This document shows positions 1-12,094 of a stretch of DNA of 64,000 nucleotides, piece by piece; within the stretch, counting starts at the first letter, position 1; every line of letters begins with the position of its first letter. The stretch covers positions 39,623,503 through 39,687,502 of the forward strand of contig CP136065.1 of NCBI GenBank assembly GCA_032622095.1, read 5' to 3'. The translations under genes and the position numbers were made by a program. Under the pieces are notes generated by a model. That model was given only the letters and a program-made list of their open reading frames with translations. It was not told where the DNA came from and searched no databases. The stretch is from Siphonodentalium dalli (lineage: Eukaryota; Mollusca; Scaphopoda; Gadilida; Siphonodentaliidae).

Positions 1-1026
1 AAAAATTCTGAAATCACAATGGGTCAAGGCAATAATAAAGAATGGCTTGAACAACGGAAAGGATCCATAACATCAACCAAGTTTAAGCGTGTTGTTTCAT
101 TTGTGAATAATGGAAACTCTTCCCCTGATAATCTGGTGTCAGATATCTTGGGTTATAAATCCCAAACCTTTAAAAGTGTTGCAATGGAGTGGGGAACACA
201 ACATGAGTCTACTGCAATAAACAAGTACATTCAGATTCATTCCAAGGATAAATGTAAACTTGATGTCTTGCCACAAGGATTGATAGTGCACCAAAATTAC
301 GCCTATATTAGGGCATCACCGGATGGCGTTGTAGTGCGCGACTGTGAAAAGTGTCCAAAAAAATTGATTGAGGTGAAGTGTCCGCACAAGCAAAGACACA
401 TGTCCCCTGAGGAGGCAATTCAAAAAAAGGAAATTAACTATATTTCTTTTGATGCTGAATCCGGTGTCTACAATCTTGTAAAGAATCATCAAAGAGGTTA
501 TTTTGAGCAAGTGACAGTTCAAATGGCATGTGCCTAAGTCAACCAAATAGACTTTGTCATCTGGACTCGTAAAGGACTTCTCGTGATCCCAGTTGAGTTC
601 GATGAGACATAATGGGTAGGATCACTGTTGCCTGCAGCACAAACATTTTATTCTCAATTTCTTGTTCCTAAAATTCTAACTTTCTGTATAAAGTTGAAGC
701 TGAAACAAGACAACGCATTAAATGTTTCTTCATCAGGAAATGATTCTTCATCGGGTGAATCTGTGTCGGACATCGATGATACATCAGCAAGTATTAGCAG
801 TGTTGATGAGCAAAATATTGCTGCACCAGTAATAAATGTAAAGAACCCAAATGTTGACTCACCAACCAATGGACATTCTATGCTAGCATGTGCAAAATAT
901 TGTAAAGACAAAAGGGCCCCAAACTATTCAAGAGTGAAAGGACATTCTGTGGAACTAACTTCTACGGAAATCCATTCAATCTTAACTCTTATACATAACT
1001 CATTGGGAGTTGTTCAGTTACATTGA
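1..1026 (+). pseudogene. YqaJ-type (lambda-exonuclease fold) nuclease gene, broken
   Basis: The reading frame is open from the window edge, so the 5' end is missing. It encodes a YqaJ-like recombinase/exonuclease domain. Visible landmarks in order are W-L-E-Q-R-K-G-S-I-T-S-T-K-F, M-E-W-G-T-Q-H-E (about residues 57-64 counted from the ATG at 19), A-S-P-D-G (about 100-104), L-I-E-V-K-C-P (about 117-123, the E-x-K metal-site motif) and Y-F-E-Q-V-T-V-Q-M. Similarity continues in the same frame past TAA codons at 535-537 and 610-612 (D-F-V-I-W-T-R-K-G, then F-Y-S-Q-F-L-V-P-K-I-L) and ends at 1026 after a Ser-rich tail. The two in-frame stops make it a pseudogene. In eukaryotes such domains are commonly cargo of DNA transposons, so it is probably transposon-derived rather than a host repair gene. 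The element family is not determined. Confidence 0.75.
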
Positions 1027-2463
1027 CTTATTATTTCTAGTCATACTATTTCGTGCAATTGGGCAGTACTCTCAAGGCGAAGCATCAAGACTCTTCTTGT
1101 TATATATATTCATATAAGTTGGAATAGCGGGAGAATTGTTAGATTCCACAAAATAGTATATTATACGCTTCCCCACTCACTTAAGATATTATTCAACAAA
1201 AATTCATATTAATAATTGTTTATTATAAGGCTGTGTGACATAGCAGAAAGATCTATATTTCTTTGCTTCAAATTTGTGAATTGGTTAACTTTCTGAGCTG
1301 TCATTGGTTTTCAGGAAATTTCGACGTTCCATCCTCAGGAATTCTGTCAGTCCATTTATTGGATCTAAGGAATTCTCTCTATATATAAGTTGCGTTGTTC
1401 CTAACGTCAGTGTCATTTGTAATACAACCTATGACGCTTAGCGCTTAAATCTTTTCAGTTCATCTCGCCTCCATATAGTTAGTACTGTGAACTTATGTCC
1501 GAACCAACATCAATATTTCCACTAATTTTCCAATAAGTTCAAATCCATATCAACATTTCCCACAGGGTTTGACATACCGTATAAAGATACATACATGTAG
1601 CTCTACATTGTCTGTAGTTAACTTCCAGCTTTATACACAGTCAACATATATAAAGTCCGCATCAGACTCTTTCATTGACTGTACTGGTTGCCCGTAGATC
1701 AAAGTCGATGCCTATCAGGAACAACACATCTATACTGCCATTAGTGTTATTATATATTTATAGTAGTTATTACTGCTGTGATATCATCTACTCACCACAT
1801 AAAATAAAGAATGATACAAATGTACATATTCTAAAGAATAAACTTCATCAAGTTCAACTCAATTCTCAGTTGTCCACCCGACCCCTGGACTCACTCGGTA
1901 AAATCGAGCGAGGCATTGGGTGAAGTGACCACTCATAGACCTAGACTACAGCTCCAAGCAGACTTGTATATATAGGCTACAGTCCAACTCCGCTGTACAT
2001 ATACAGGTCCAGATCGAGGTTTGTGAAGATCGACCAACGGAATATCAGATTAATCAAGCCTCCTGACAAGACGACAGAATCCGACTTATATTACCACACA
2101 AGGAGTGACCTATACAGACATATATACGCATCATCACGTGTTTATCGCATCAACCTGGTCGCAGAATCGTTAAACTGCCGTAGCCCCGTGATTGTCAACC
2201 CCAGAATCGTGAAATTGGTCGTAGAATCGTCGAAACGATTGTGCCGTGTGCCGGTAGTATATATCGGGCCCAAGTTGAGCTATAACCATCCTGACGAACG
2301 AAATCCTACCCGAGGTGTACTACAATATCTTCTAATAAACAGAAGAATATTCAGTGTGAAGGACAATGTGTATTGGGAGATTAGAAACATACTAAATTTG
2401 GTCATGACCTTTTATAGTAGGCCAATATAAATAAATTACTATACAACGTGCAAGCAATCGTCG
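1027..2463. other. No recognisable gene
   Basis: AT-rich spacer between the first YqaJ remnant and the next decayed coding region. A TATA-like CTATATATAAG lies near 1378-1389. One reading frame of 135 codons (2023-2430) resembles nothing I know and has no splice or codon signature to support it. No terminal repeats were recognised. Confidence 0.4.
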
Positions 2464-4142
2464 ATGGTTCATCTGTATATAGAGTGTGTCCATAACCAAC
2501 CGGCGGACATTTTCACTGACATTAGATTGATTGCATCTAACACTTTAAGCAGAATGCATGGTTTGTGCGTGCATGTAATCATCTTTCTATCATATGGAAC
2601 CATAAGAAATTTCAAGTCATCTAATAACATGGAGCAGCGATTCAAACTGAGGGATATGGTTCTCCAGAAAGATGCGACTGTGGGAATTCTCCATTCTGTT
2701 TATCCACACGTGAATACTCCGTCAGATGTTGTTTCATCCCGGATTAACAACCGTGATTATTGTCAGGAATGGGGCCTCCACACGTCGATTCAAATACAAA
2801 TTTTCCTCACCAACAGTTTTCTCAATAGAGCTACTTTGAGGCGATCTGACAAGTTCGCAAAAACTCTTGATGAGAAACTAGCAAAACTGTATACAATCGC
2901 AGAATCTTTACTAGCTACACTCAATAGAAAATATAATGGGGTTGTACAAGATCTCAGCACCAATGAACTGTGTATGAACTACAATTCCGTATAAAGTGCG
3001 TTCTCAGTAACTGCCCCGACTGGAATTACAAAGAGTCTCAAGTATGGCGAAAGACGATTACAGTTCTTTTCTGATCCAGATCTGTGCTATTACAAACCCT
3101 ATATAAAAAAGATATACATGTAGCAATCACAGAAGAATGGCATGATGAAGTGTTAAGGAATTGCTCCTGTAAAGAGAGAGTGGCATTGACAACAGAATCG
3201 TTGGTCCCATGTCTTTTAGAAATGAACAGCGATGAGCATGCAGCCTGGGATGAATTTGAGCATAGTGCGACATGGGGCGTAGCACCACTTATTATATACC
3301 TCAAGAAACTTTCTTCGAATATCTCAAGAGAGAGTCCCTCGCGCCTCTGATTGCAAGTGGGAGTAATATCGAGGTTTCTGTATCAAAAGGGGAAACATGG
3401 GCCAACATAAGTGGAGTTGAAGAAATGAACGAAAGCTTCTCAGAAATGCACATCGACGAACATATTCCACAACTGAGAAATGACGAATCAGCAGATGTTC
3501 CCAGAATCCCAATGGAAGTGGTAAATTTGAGCTCCTCAAACACAAATGCTTGACTATACTGCGGGTAGCCTTGAATTATCTACCGATGTGGAAGATTACA
3601 GCTACCCCATCAATACAATCGCCAACACAAAGGGTGACGTCGTTGTGTCTACTGAAGTAGAAGATTTAAATTATCAAACCAGCAAAAATGATACTACCAT
3701 TGATACTAAGCATATCATTGAGAGAAATATTCAACATCTGGATATCGATGACCGAATTGAGAAACCTAACATAGACGAAAGGATAGCTCTTTCTTGTAAC
3801 TTCACTCCTCCGCCGATGATTTACCGACACCCTCCACCTGCGACCGGAAGAGATGATGATATAAACAAACTAAGGCAAGTACACTTGCTTTTGGAATTCC
3901 CTTTGCTTCATCTACAAAAATCCAAGATCACTAACCTATTCAGTGCATATAAAGAAGCAGGTATCCAGCATCTTTTCCTGTTTAACCCTTTACCCAACAG
4001 AAGGGCCCTGTGCCAATGCATTCTCTTATATATGCGAGTCGACCATAGGTCGCCTCACATATATAAGAGAATGCATTGGCTTAACACATTAAAAATTATA
4101 AAATTGTTAAAGAATGTAAGAAAAAATGGTAAGAAGTGTTAA
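2464..4142 (+). other. Decayed coding region of unknown function
   Basis: Four consecutive plus-strand reading frames (2464-2994, 3084-3350, 3272-3553, 3546-4142) follow each other in three different frames with little gap, as expected of a coding sequence that has collected frameshifts. The first part is mixed hydrophobic/charged. The last part is acidic and Ser/Asp-rich, with repeated Glu-Asp-containing phrases, and is cut by the piggyBac-like insertion at 3982. No domain was recognised. Its position between two YqaJ remnants suggests transposon origin, but that is inference. Confidence 0.3.
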
Positions 4143-4381
4143 AAAAAGATTTTTTTTAGGCCAATGCATTCTCTTATATATGCGAGGCGACCTATGGTCG
4201 ACTCGCATATATAAGAGAATGCATTAGCACAGGGCATAACTGTAACTATCACAATGTGGTCAAGGAGCCGGTTCCAATGATATCCATATTTGTATGGTTC
4301 TATTGAGACAGACCGAAGATATTTTAGGCTGTTGAATCTTAATTTGGCCGGTTTTGGCCGGTTTGTTGGGTAAAGGGTTAT
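3982..4381. mobile_element. piggyBac-like non-autonomous element (TTAA target)
   Basis: Left end TTAACCCTTTACCCAACA (3982 on) is mirrored by TGTTGGGTAAAGGGTTA ending at 4380. The left flank is TTAA and the right is TTAT, one substitution from TTAA. CCC-starting inverted repeats beside TTAA are typical of the piggyBac superfamily. The interior holds two facing copies of a hairpin repeat and no transposase. Confidence 0.65.
4006..4234. repeat. Paired inverted copies of the GCCAATGCATTC hairpin
   Basis: 4012-4080 is a 69-bp hairpin: GCCAATGCATTCTCTTATAT and its complement enclose a GTCGACC-ATA-GGTCGCC centre. 4160-4228 is the same hairpin in the opposite orientation, so the block reads CCCTGTGCC...GGCACAGGG overall. 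Each arm of the larger inverted repeat is therefore itself a palindrome. Other copies in the window are at 12145-12213, 47584-47647 and, diverged, at 11294 and 47914-48029. Confidence 0.85.
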
Positions 4382-4640
4382 GAAAGACTTGGAAAATGAA
4401 AAAGATTTTGGCAAAACTTATAAGTATCAGCCATATAGATGCTGCCACGAGAAACATCAGACGACTATCTACAGCCCTACATTATATATAATATATAAAT
4501 TGATAATTTACATAAGACACTCTACATGTATGTCTGTTTACGACCTTGTGTAATCTTGTGTCTGCACTTCTGTTTGCCCTAGTTGACCTGAGTGAAAAGG
4601 GGCGCACAGGAAAGTTATCACCAACATCAACTGCCTGTTC

Positions 4641-5247
4641 ATGGATAAAGCCGAGGAAAAGGAATCTTTCTCCGAGGAAATGGCAAACAATCTTGAAAAG
4701 AAAATTAAAGAGACAGCTGTTTCAAAGTTACCCACTAGTGTTCCTGGGACTTCACGTACTAAAATTACTGATATTAGCTCGTCTTTAAGAAAAGAAAAAT
4801 TTAGACAGACTACTCCAAGTTAACCCACGAGCAGCATGGCTTAAGAATTTCACAGATTTGCCAGAGTCCAGTGATGTGGTGCAAGCTCACAGTGTGAACT
4901 TAAATATTCCACAACTTCATAATATTGAATTTTTCTACGCAGATAATATTGATCTTCTGAGTGATTCGTGTTCTGAGTATTTCAACGCATATGTTGAATC
5001 ACTTTGTGTTAATGACGAAGAGTGTGCTGGCATAGAGAAATCAACATGTGGTCAATCTGTGAATAACCTATGGCGTATTGTGCGTAAAGGTCGATTGACA
5101 TCTTCTATATTTGGGACGATAGTTAAAATGAAACAGACAACAGCACCTGACAATTTACTAAAACAATATAACGGTATGCTGAACAAATTACGATCATTTT
5201 ATATTAAGGCAATGTTACCAGAACTGTTTTCCGAAAGAGTGAAATGA
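4641..5247 (+). pseudogene. YqaJ-type gene lacking its catalytic core
   Basis: The stretch from 4858 reads as the start of a YqaJ-type nuclease domain: G-Q-S-V-N-N-L-W-R-I-V-R-K-G-R-L-T-S-S, then F-G and P-D-N-L-L-K-Q. It then passes directly, in frame, into what looks like the end of the same domain (F-Y-I-K-A-M-L-P-E-L-F-S-E-R-V-K) and a stop at 5245-5247. The middle of the domain, with the S-P-D-G and E-x-K-C-P motifs that hold the metal site, is absent. Upstream coding sequence (4641-4823) is in another frame, joined by a frameshift near 4820. Internally deleted transposon cargo gene; not expected to be a nuclease. Confidence 0.6.
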
Positions 5248-5335
5248 GAAATCCCCCTCCATAAAGAATTACATGTACCGGTAAATGATGATGTGAATTC
5301 AGACTAAACAAGAGGTGTGCACTCGCATGCTAGCA

Positions 5336-5920
5336 TACCCCCACCGTGGCAAATTCAACCCGCATTACCCGTAAACCCTACAAAAAAGATTTTTAACTTT
5401 AAAGAAAAATTCGGACTAATAATATCGATATGGTGTCACAAGAAGCTTGTACAGAAAAAATTATTCAAATTGGTTCATATTTGTTAAAGTTATTAAGTCG
5501 GACAGAATTTTCTAAGTCAAAATAAGTCGAAAATAAAGTGTAATATTACGAAAAACAGTCTGAGCCAATCCCTAGCCGCATCATGTAGAGAGGGTATTGT
5601 GAGAAGCATGTATACATGTACCAACAATTATTGAAATCGGTTCATATTTGTTAAAGTTATTAAGTCGGACAGAATTTTCTAAGTCAAAATAAGTCGAAAA
5701 TGAGGCGTAACTTTAAAAAAAACAAAAAAAAAACAATTAGCATTATGCGGAGAGGCAGTCCTCCTAAGCAGATTGCATACAAAAAATTATTGAAATCGGT
5801 TCATAGTTGTTCGAGTTATGAGGTCGGATGGACAGACACACGGAGGGAGAAAGCGTGACGGATGGACGGACAGACGCAGTCAATCCAGTATACCCCCCAT
5901 TTTCTTCGAAAGTGGGGGTA
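5336..5920. repeat. Interspersed repeat with TACCCCCAC ends and terminal hairpin
   Basis: Begins TACCCCCAC and ends GTGGGGGTA beside TA on each side. Inside, a segment of roughly 165 bp occurs twice (5460-5560 and 5625-5710, sharing GGTTCATATTTGTTAAAG and AGTCGGACAGAATTTTC). Near the right end is a GGACAGACACACGG stretch, then a hairpin at 5889-5922 (TATACCCCCCAT / GTGGGGGTATA). Non-coding; class uncertain. Confidence 0.55.
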
Positions 5921-7765
5921 TAATTTTCCAAATTTTGTCTATGTAATTTAGTAGAAGGTAGAAAAAAACTGTAGGTTGGCAAACAACACAAAATTGTAAT
6001 ATACCATTCACACAGAAGTGAAACAAATGCTCTTTATTTCTACCTTATCAGGAATAGACTAACATATAACGCTCTTTATTGTTCTGTGTCGTGCCATGTA
6101 GCTTTAATTTAATCTGGATTTACAATATACACAAACAGATCATTCCCGAATTTTACATTTAGTATATATGTATACCGGTAACACATTATACAAGCCTCAT
6201 GGGTTTGAAATACATTATGAAAATGCAAGATATTTGTTTTTTTTGTGAATATATTCCGTCACTGTTTTGTTGTTGAAGGGTCATTTATTTTGAGATCACT
6301 GAACTATAAATATGGTATTATATACTGTACATAAGAAAACAACAAAAAATACATGTCTGCAAAACATCACCGATATTAAGTTCCGCAATAGCAAAATTTC
6401 TCGGGTTATATTTATGTAAACAAACTGTTACAGTGATTTTCAACAAACATCACTAATCATATAGTAAGTTTGAAGGCCGTATATCCCTTTAATGAAGCTA
6501 CATGTACATTGAGATGAAAATCGTGACTATTGATTATGTCTGTGTTCATATAATAGCCTATTTTTTTAAATTCAAGTGAGAGACACATACATAATATACT
6601 AGTACAAAAACAATGTCTATTAAGTTAGTAATAATCTCTTTGTTGATATTTCATTTGGTGTTTTGAGATCCCACCTGATAACCTGGTTTATTTGATCAAA
6701 TTGTCACTGTTCCTGTACTGTTTTTGATTGAAATACTGAAGTCTGAAGGCTGAATGATAACAAACCTGAACTCAAACTATTTGAAGTTTTCAGATGAAAG
6801 CTAGATAAAGCCAAACATACTTTTACAGCATGATTCCAACTGTTAAACTTAAATATTTTTGTAAACTTAAATGTCTTATGTCAATATATATAAATTAGCA
6901 GGGTTACTCGGTGTTGCCCAGGTCAAAGTGATTTGAAACCCTCTGTGGATATTTGGTGGGAATAGAGAAAGAGAATACTCTTGCTCTCAAAGTATTCTCA
7001 TAAATTGTATATCCAAAATGGCATCACAAAACATGATTCTTACACATGAAATATAAGTAGTGGCTCACCTTGTCAGGTCGGAGCGATTATCATTTTGTTT
7101 ATCGCGTTCAATCCGTCCCACCAATAAATAAGTATTTATTTATTTAAAACTGCATATACTTCAGACGTTATAGCATGAAACATGAACATCATAAACACAT
7201 TAGTTCGAAAAAATAAAAGACGACAAATTGTGTTCTACATAGAGATGTATCAATCAATCAATCTAGTTTATCATATCTTCGTGAAGATACATATGTTTTA
7301 AAGATATGTCCAGGTGCTTCTATGTTCTGGTGCTATATACTGGCTAATCATTTTAAGTTTAAAAGAAATGATGTTATGCATGTATAGCAGCTACATGTGC
7401 CCGACACAGCGAGATTTTATGTTGTTTATGTTAGGCGATGAGTCTGTTCTACAAAATGAAAGAAATCCTCTGTATCGGGCAGATATACCCTTGTCAGATA
7501 TCACTATTGGAGGATCCTGAAAAGTCATGTGCTACAGACTGCGTTTTCCTTTACCTCAGAAGTAACCATATTTGACTGCACACTGTGACCACTATTTTTG
7601 AACAGGCCTGCTCTACATTTCCATATATCTCGGCAATTGTAACTTTTTTGTGGAAACTCTATTGAATGGGACAAACTCAAAAGTGTTATAATATACATGA
7701 GCCATTCTAATATGCAATCCTCTGATGGTTCAGGGTCCCACAGTTTGAATGAATATATGTATCTC
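5921..7765. other. No recognisable gene
   Basis: AT-rich DNA. 6020-6110 is a diverged relative of the repeat at 13559-14041 (shares CGCTCTTTAT). A minus-strand frame at about 7525-7765 (donor-like GAG|GTAAAG near 7547) runs into the piggyBac-like insertion and matches nothing I recognise. It is within the length expected by chance here. Confidence 0.4.
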
Positions 7766-9125
7766 TTAACCCTTTGAGCCAGAAAACGTTCATACACCTG
7801 ACTGACCGCTTTTGCGGCCAGCAGCATTCAGTGACATCATAAACCTATGCAGCATGTGTATACATGTTATAACCATTCAATTGGTATATCCACTTATATC
7901 TATGTAAATGATCACAAGGAACTTCAGAAGTGCCATGGGTGCATGTGTATGGGTTTAATGCCGACCAGTTGGGGTAGAAAAAGATGCGCATGCGCACAGC
8001 GCAGAATTCAACATTATTTTAAGCGATTCGGGCAACGCTCTACATTGTCGCGCGGTTCGCAGGACTGTAGAAAGACACCATTTTGATCACTCTTTTTGGT
8101 CACCAGAATAGTTCTGTGTAAATGGGTTGCTTGGTCACAATATTACCATCTAGTCCAATTTACTTGCGCGTGCGCATTACAAACACGTGGTCAAATCGTG
8201 CATTATTGAGAAATTATGTAAAGTTTAAGACCCGTTGGCACCATTTGAACATGACCAATGACCATCAACATTCCCTATAGGCGATGTCTAAAACTGGACG
8301 TAATGCCATTGAATGCACAGGAAAGTTGTGTCATTCGATCAATTGGTGTATATGCTTAGCAACCATTGATACCGTTAAATACAAATTAGGTTGAATCTTC
8401 TTACCTGATATATCTTCATTTTCACAATAGGGTATTGACTGCATAGAAAGTTTAGTTTCTTAGCGGGGAATTATACGACACTATAAGCTATACTTGCATA
8501 ATACTTTCAGTTCCGGATAGTTGCATAGGAACCGTTACCAGGGAATGATCGTGTGGCAAAGTATACCAATCTAAAAAAAATACAGTGGCCCATGGGAGCA
8601 TACCTGTAAAGTTTCAGACCTGTAGCACCATTTGATCATAACCATCAATATGTGCATGCCAAGGAATGTCTAAATTAGGGCATAATACAATTGAATACAC
8701 AGGGGAATAATGTCTTTCGATCATTTGGGCTATTTGGTTAGCAACCGTTGCTACCCTTAAATAGAAGTTAGGATCGCACTTCTGGCCAGATATAACTCAA
8801 ATTTCAAAATAGGGTGTTGACTACATCAAAAACGCCATTTCATTGGGCTGAATTGCGACCGTAAAAGCTATAATTATATTTTACTTTCAATTTCGGGTAG
8901 TTGCCTAGCAACGGTTACCATGGAGTGACCATGTGGCAATGTAACCAGATCGTAAAATAATCAGTGGCCCATGGGGAACATACCTCTAAAGTTTCAGACA
9001 TGTGGCACCACTTGAACATAAACAACACAATACATCTAAACACTGGCCACAATATAAAAAAATACCACTGGGAGCCCAGAGTCAGGGTGTCGATCGTTGT
9101 GGGGGGCCAGGGTTCAAAGGGTTAA
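7766..9125. mobile_element. piggyBac-like element, 1.36 kb, no transposase
   Basis: Flanked by TTAA at 7766-7769 and 9122-9125. Inverted ends CCCTTTGAGCCAG (left) and CCCTTTGAACCCTGG (right, read on the minus strand) match over the first 8 bases and diverge after. CCC-starting ends at a TTAA duplication indicate the piggyBac superfamily. The body is a tandem repeat of about 385 bp and has no long reading frame. Confidence 0.6.
8221..9058. repeat. Tandem repeat of about 385 bp, 2.2 copies
   Basis: AAGTTTMAGACMYGT... begins at 8221, 8609 and 8989 (spacings 388 and 380). Each copy continues through GCACCA..TTGA.CATAA, a TTAGCAACC.TTG block and an AATAGGGT.TTGACT block. It lies inside the TTAA-flanked element and makes up most of its body. 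Confidence 0.8.
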
Positions 9126-9299
9126 ATAGATTGATATAAATATACTTTTAATGCTTTCTTCTATGTATCTGTGTTGCTAGATCATTATAGGAATGCCCTG
9201 ATTTCCGTCCCCATATAAATATGACAGTTGAGAAGATATAATTGTTCAAGTGACTTAATTCGGTCACCATTTGTCAAGATTGTAAAATGGGAATGCCAA

Positions 9300-11290
9300 A
9301 AACTCCATAGAACGACATGGAAATGGCCTGGGAGATGACTATTTATAAATTTGTTGGATATCGGCAAATTGAACAATCTTATAAATGCTAGTAAATATCC
9401 TCTCGCCATCCATAACCCAAACGACCCCAAATGTGATTTAATTCATCATATCATTATAGAAGAACCTGCACGAATTTGGTGGAATTAGTGCTAAATAAAT
9501 ATATTTGTATCAACTTTGGAGCAACTCCCCTCATTCATGATTCAACCATGTACATCTATTAGACTCAAGCACACATTATATAATGGAGATGATTATATAT
9601 AAGTTTGGTGGTGATCGGCAACTAAACAACTTCTTATCATAGTTATTACCCCCCCCCCCCCCCCCCCCCCCACCCCAGCTCTCAACCAACCGGTACCAAT
9701 TTCGCGTCTTTAAATCACACGTTTATATTCCTCGTATCAATTTAGTCGAAATCTGCGCTAAAAATAGCCAGCCCCTCCCCTGACACCAACAACGTCACTT
9801 TAGAAAATTTTAACCCGACCATTATCTTACTAGTAAAAAGTTACCACTGTTAGACCGCATTGGTGTCATCACGAATGTACCTTTAAAGTTATATATAGAA
9901 CAGTCAGATATTCGCAAATATTTGATTCATTGTATCATTTGAGAAGAACGTGTATGAGTTTGATGGTAATTGGCACTAAACATATTTTTATAAGTTTTTG
10001 GTGACCCTCCCGTCCCTATTTCGAACTCAAGCAGCGCCACATTTGACATCATTAAACCACACACAAGTTAGACTCATTTATAGATGAATATATATAAAAT
10101 TTATGAAAATTGGCGAGTATACAAATTTGTATCAAATTTAGGGCCACATTGCATATCCCTCACCCAAAAGGCATCAATTTGGCGCATTTAAACCACACGA
10201 TTAGACTATTCGTATCAAGGAGAAGAATATGTATCAATCAGGTGGAAATCGGCGCTGAACATATTGTTTATCAATGTCTAGGGGTGGGAAGATACGCTAG
10301 TGCCACGATACGATACGTATCTCGATACACCGTTCGCGATATGAGTGCGTATCTAGATACATATATACATACTACATAGATACACTCCAGACATTGTTTC
10401 AGAATTTAATCAAATCAAACATGACAACTCAAACACAAGCTTATTAGGGCAAATAGCATTAACGGATGTTGAAACTCAAGAGTTCAAGGACGATGACCAC
10501 AAAATCAGGTAATCAAGACTTGCACAAAGAAAGTCTGTAAGTGTCTAAGTGATCGTGCTTAAAATCACTTGTTAATAAATCACAAAACGCGGAGCTGCCA
10601 ATGTAAGAGGAGTAACTCTAAATACAATGTACTAGATTCAGACCACTGGACTCGTAACTATACGAATTGAGTTCGAGTGACACACGATTACGCGGTCAAA
10701 ATGAAGGGTACCGCGGAAAGTACCGGTATATTTAGAAGGCAGTATTGCGTCCGCTGCGAGCGCACGTGAGTGACGTGACATGTGCTTCCGAAACCGAAAC
10801 GGGAAGTTATATATCAATTGTGCCATGTGGATTAAATATGCACCGGCTCTAATCAAACACGCGATGCACGTGCAGCACGGACACATTATAGTACGTTTCA
10901 TCACTTTCGCGCGAAGCTATATATGCACATGCGAAGTCTTGTTTTAACTTTGTTTTAGGACTGAAACTCTCGATATATCTTAATAGCCGATCAAGTGACT
11001 ATGCTTTTCGAAGTTTTCGTACAGTAATCATTTATTATGAATTATACGTGTATCGCAATACGACGATATTTAAGGATTTGTATCGGTGCATGCATCGTGT
11101 GTTACCGTATCGCGATACACCGGTGTATCGGTGTATCTTCCCACCCCTATCAATGTCCCTCTCACCCTCCACGAGTCCAGGCACCGACTGGAATGGCCCC
11201 ACTTTTGACATCTTTAAACCTCCTGATATCATGGATGTTATTATTTGTAAGTTTGGTGCTATTAGACTGGCGCTTCCTGAAATTTGGCAA
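9300..11290. repeat. Diverged tandem repeats interrupted by a hAT element
   Basis: A weakly conserved unit (around 130-150 bp) recurs: a phrase like GAAGAA..TGTATGAGTTTGGTGG.AATCGGC.CTAAAC.A followed by CCCTC and CATTTGACATC.TTAAACCAC. Copies are visible near 9450, 9590, 9940, 10090, 10230 and 11160. A run of 23 C lies at 9649-9671. Non-coding. Confidence 0.5.
10279..11149. mobile_element. hAT-superfamily non-autonomous element
   Basis: Ends TAGGGGTGGGAAGATAC and GTATCTTCCCACCCCTA are perfect inverted repeats. They are flanked by an exact 8-bp duplication, TCAATGTC, at 10271-10278 and 11150-11157. The subterminal regions are rich in CGATAC/GTATCG. At 871 bp it lacks a transposase frame. The intact duplication suggests recent insertion. 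Confidence 0.93.
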
Positions 11291-11293
11291 AAA

Positions 11294-11345
11294 CCCTGTG
11301 CCAATGCATTCTCTTAAATATGTGAGTCTCCAATAGGGAGTCATA
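11294..11345. repeat. Diverged copy of the GCCAATGCATTC repeat
   Basis: CCCTGTGCCAATGCATTCTC followed by TTAAATATGTGAG matches the left half of the hairpin family. The right half is degenerate. The preceding GCTTCCTGAAATTTGGCAAA is shared with the copy near 47893, which indicates the family extends beyond the hairpin. Confidence 0.65.
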
Positions 11346-11852
11346 TAATCGTCCAGCACATCTCTCCTAATTACCAAGTCTCATTGAAAAGCCGGCGATA
11401 ATCGTATCAGATTGATGTCACTGGATCTCTCATCAAAATTTTGTTCCATGATGACACGGCTTTCCCATGGTGACAACATAAACATTTCCAAATATGGCAT
11501 CGTGAACGTTTGTGAGAAATTAGTAACAGCTATAAAAACAACAAGATGAGAATGACTAATATTGTTGACTAATAAAAACTTGAACATGCCTACTACAGGC
11601 TAATAGATTGCGATGAGTATAATTAATTATGAATATGGGAAAATTGTCAACACGTCTTTGACCTCCGATCTTGCGATTTAAATATAACCACGAGGCAGTG
11701 TTTTAATTGTTATCAGCTTTTTATAGGTTTGATAACTTTGATTCCACTTTTCAATGATATGTTATTTCACTAACCAATGAAATTACGCCCAGTCTGAGAC
11801 AACCAATGGAATGGGGGGAATAACATCAATACAGAAAATGGATCGAGAGACA
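11346..11852. other. No recognisable gene
   Basis: Unique-looking sequence. A minus-strand frame (11398-11530) preceded by a TTGTTGTTTTTATAG acceptor-like tract ends in a stop after about 45 codons. The product is not recognised and it is not called as a gene. Confidence 0.35.
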
Positions 11853-12068
11853 TACAGTAATTCCCTAAATAATGACTCCGTAACCATAGCAGAATTATGG
11901 GTAATTTTTCAGGATTTAGTCAGAAATATGGCTTTTTTCCATTCACCGGAAAGCTCTCAGTGAGAGCTTTCCGATGAATGGCATCAAGCCATATATCCGA
12001 TTTAATCCTGAAAAATTACCCATAATTCTGCTGTGGTTAAGGAGTCGATTATTTAGGGCATTACTGTA
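11853..12068. mobile_element. Palindromic MITE, TACAGTAATGCCC family, copy 1
   Basis: A 216-bp foldback that starts TACAGTAATTCCCTAAATAA and ends with the matching TTATTTAGGGCATTACTGTA. The arms pair along nearly their full length around a CTCTCAGTGAGAG centre. A TA dinucleotide at each end fits a Tc1/mariner-type 2-bp target duplication with CAGT termini. Related copies are at 27884-28063 and 51753-51969. Confidence 0.88.
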
Positions 12069-12094
12069 AGTCTGATAAGATTATAGTCGGCTCT

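Noticed and set aside
1130-2010. Solo LTR (TGTTAG start, TATATAAG box)
   Set aside because: No second LTR, no clear CA end, no target duplication; the TATA-like sequence alone is weak evidence.
5336-5920. Helitron
   Set aside because: It has a terminal hairpin, but there is no TC start or CTRR end and insertion is beside TA rather than between A and T with a Rep/helicase-type context.
7525-7765. Minus-strand exon ending in GAG|GTAAAG
   Set aside because: Open length is within chance expectation, no convincing acceptor once the piggyBac-like element is removed, and the peptide was not recognised.
10638-11336. Several overlapping frames of 85-99 codons around the hAT element
   Set aside because: They lie in palindrome-rich transposon ends and are open on both strands through repeat composition; no domain or splice support.
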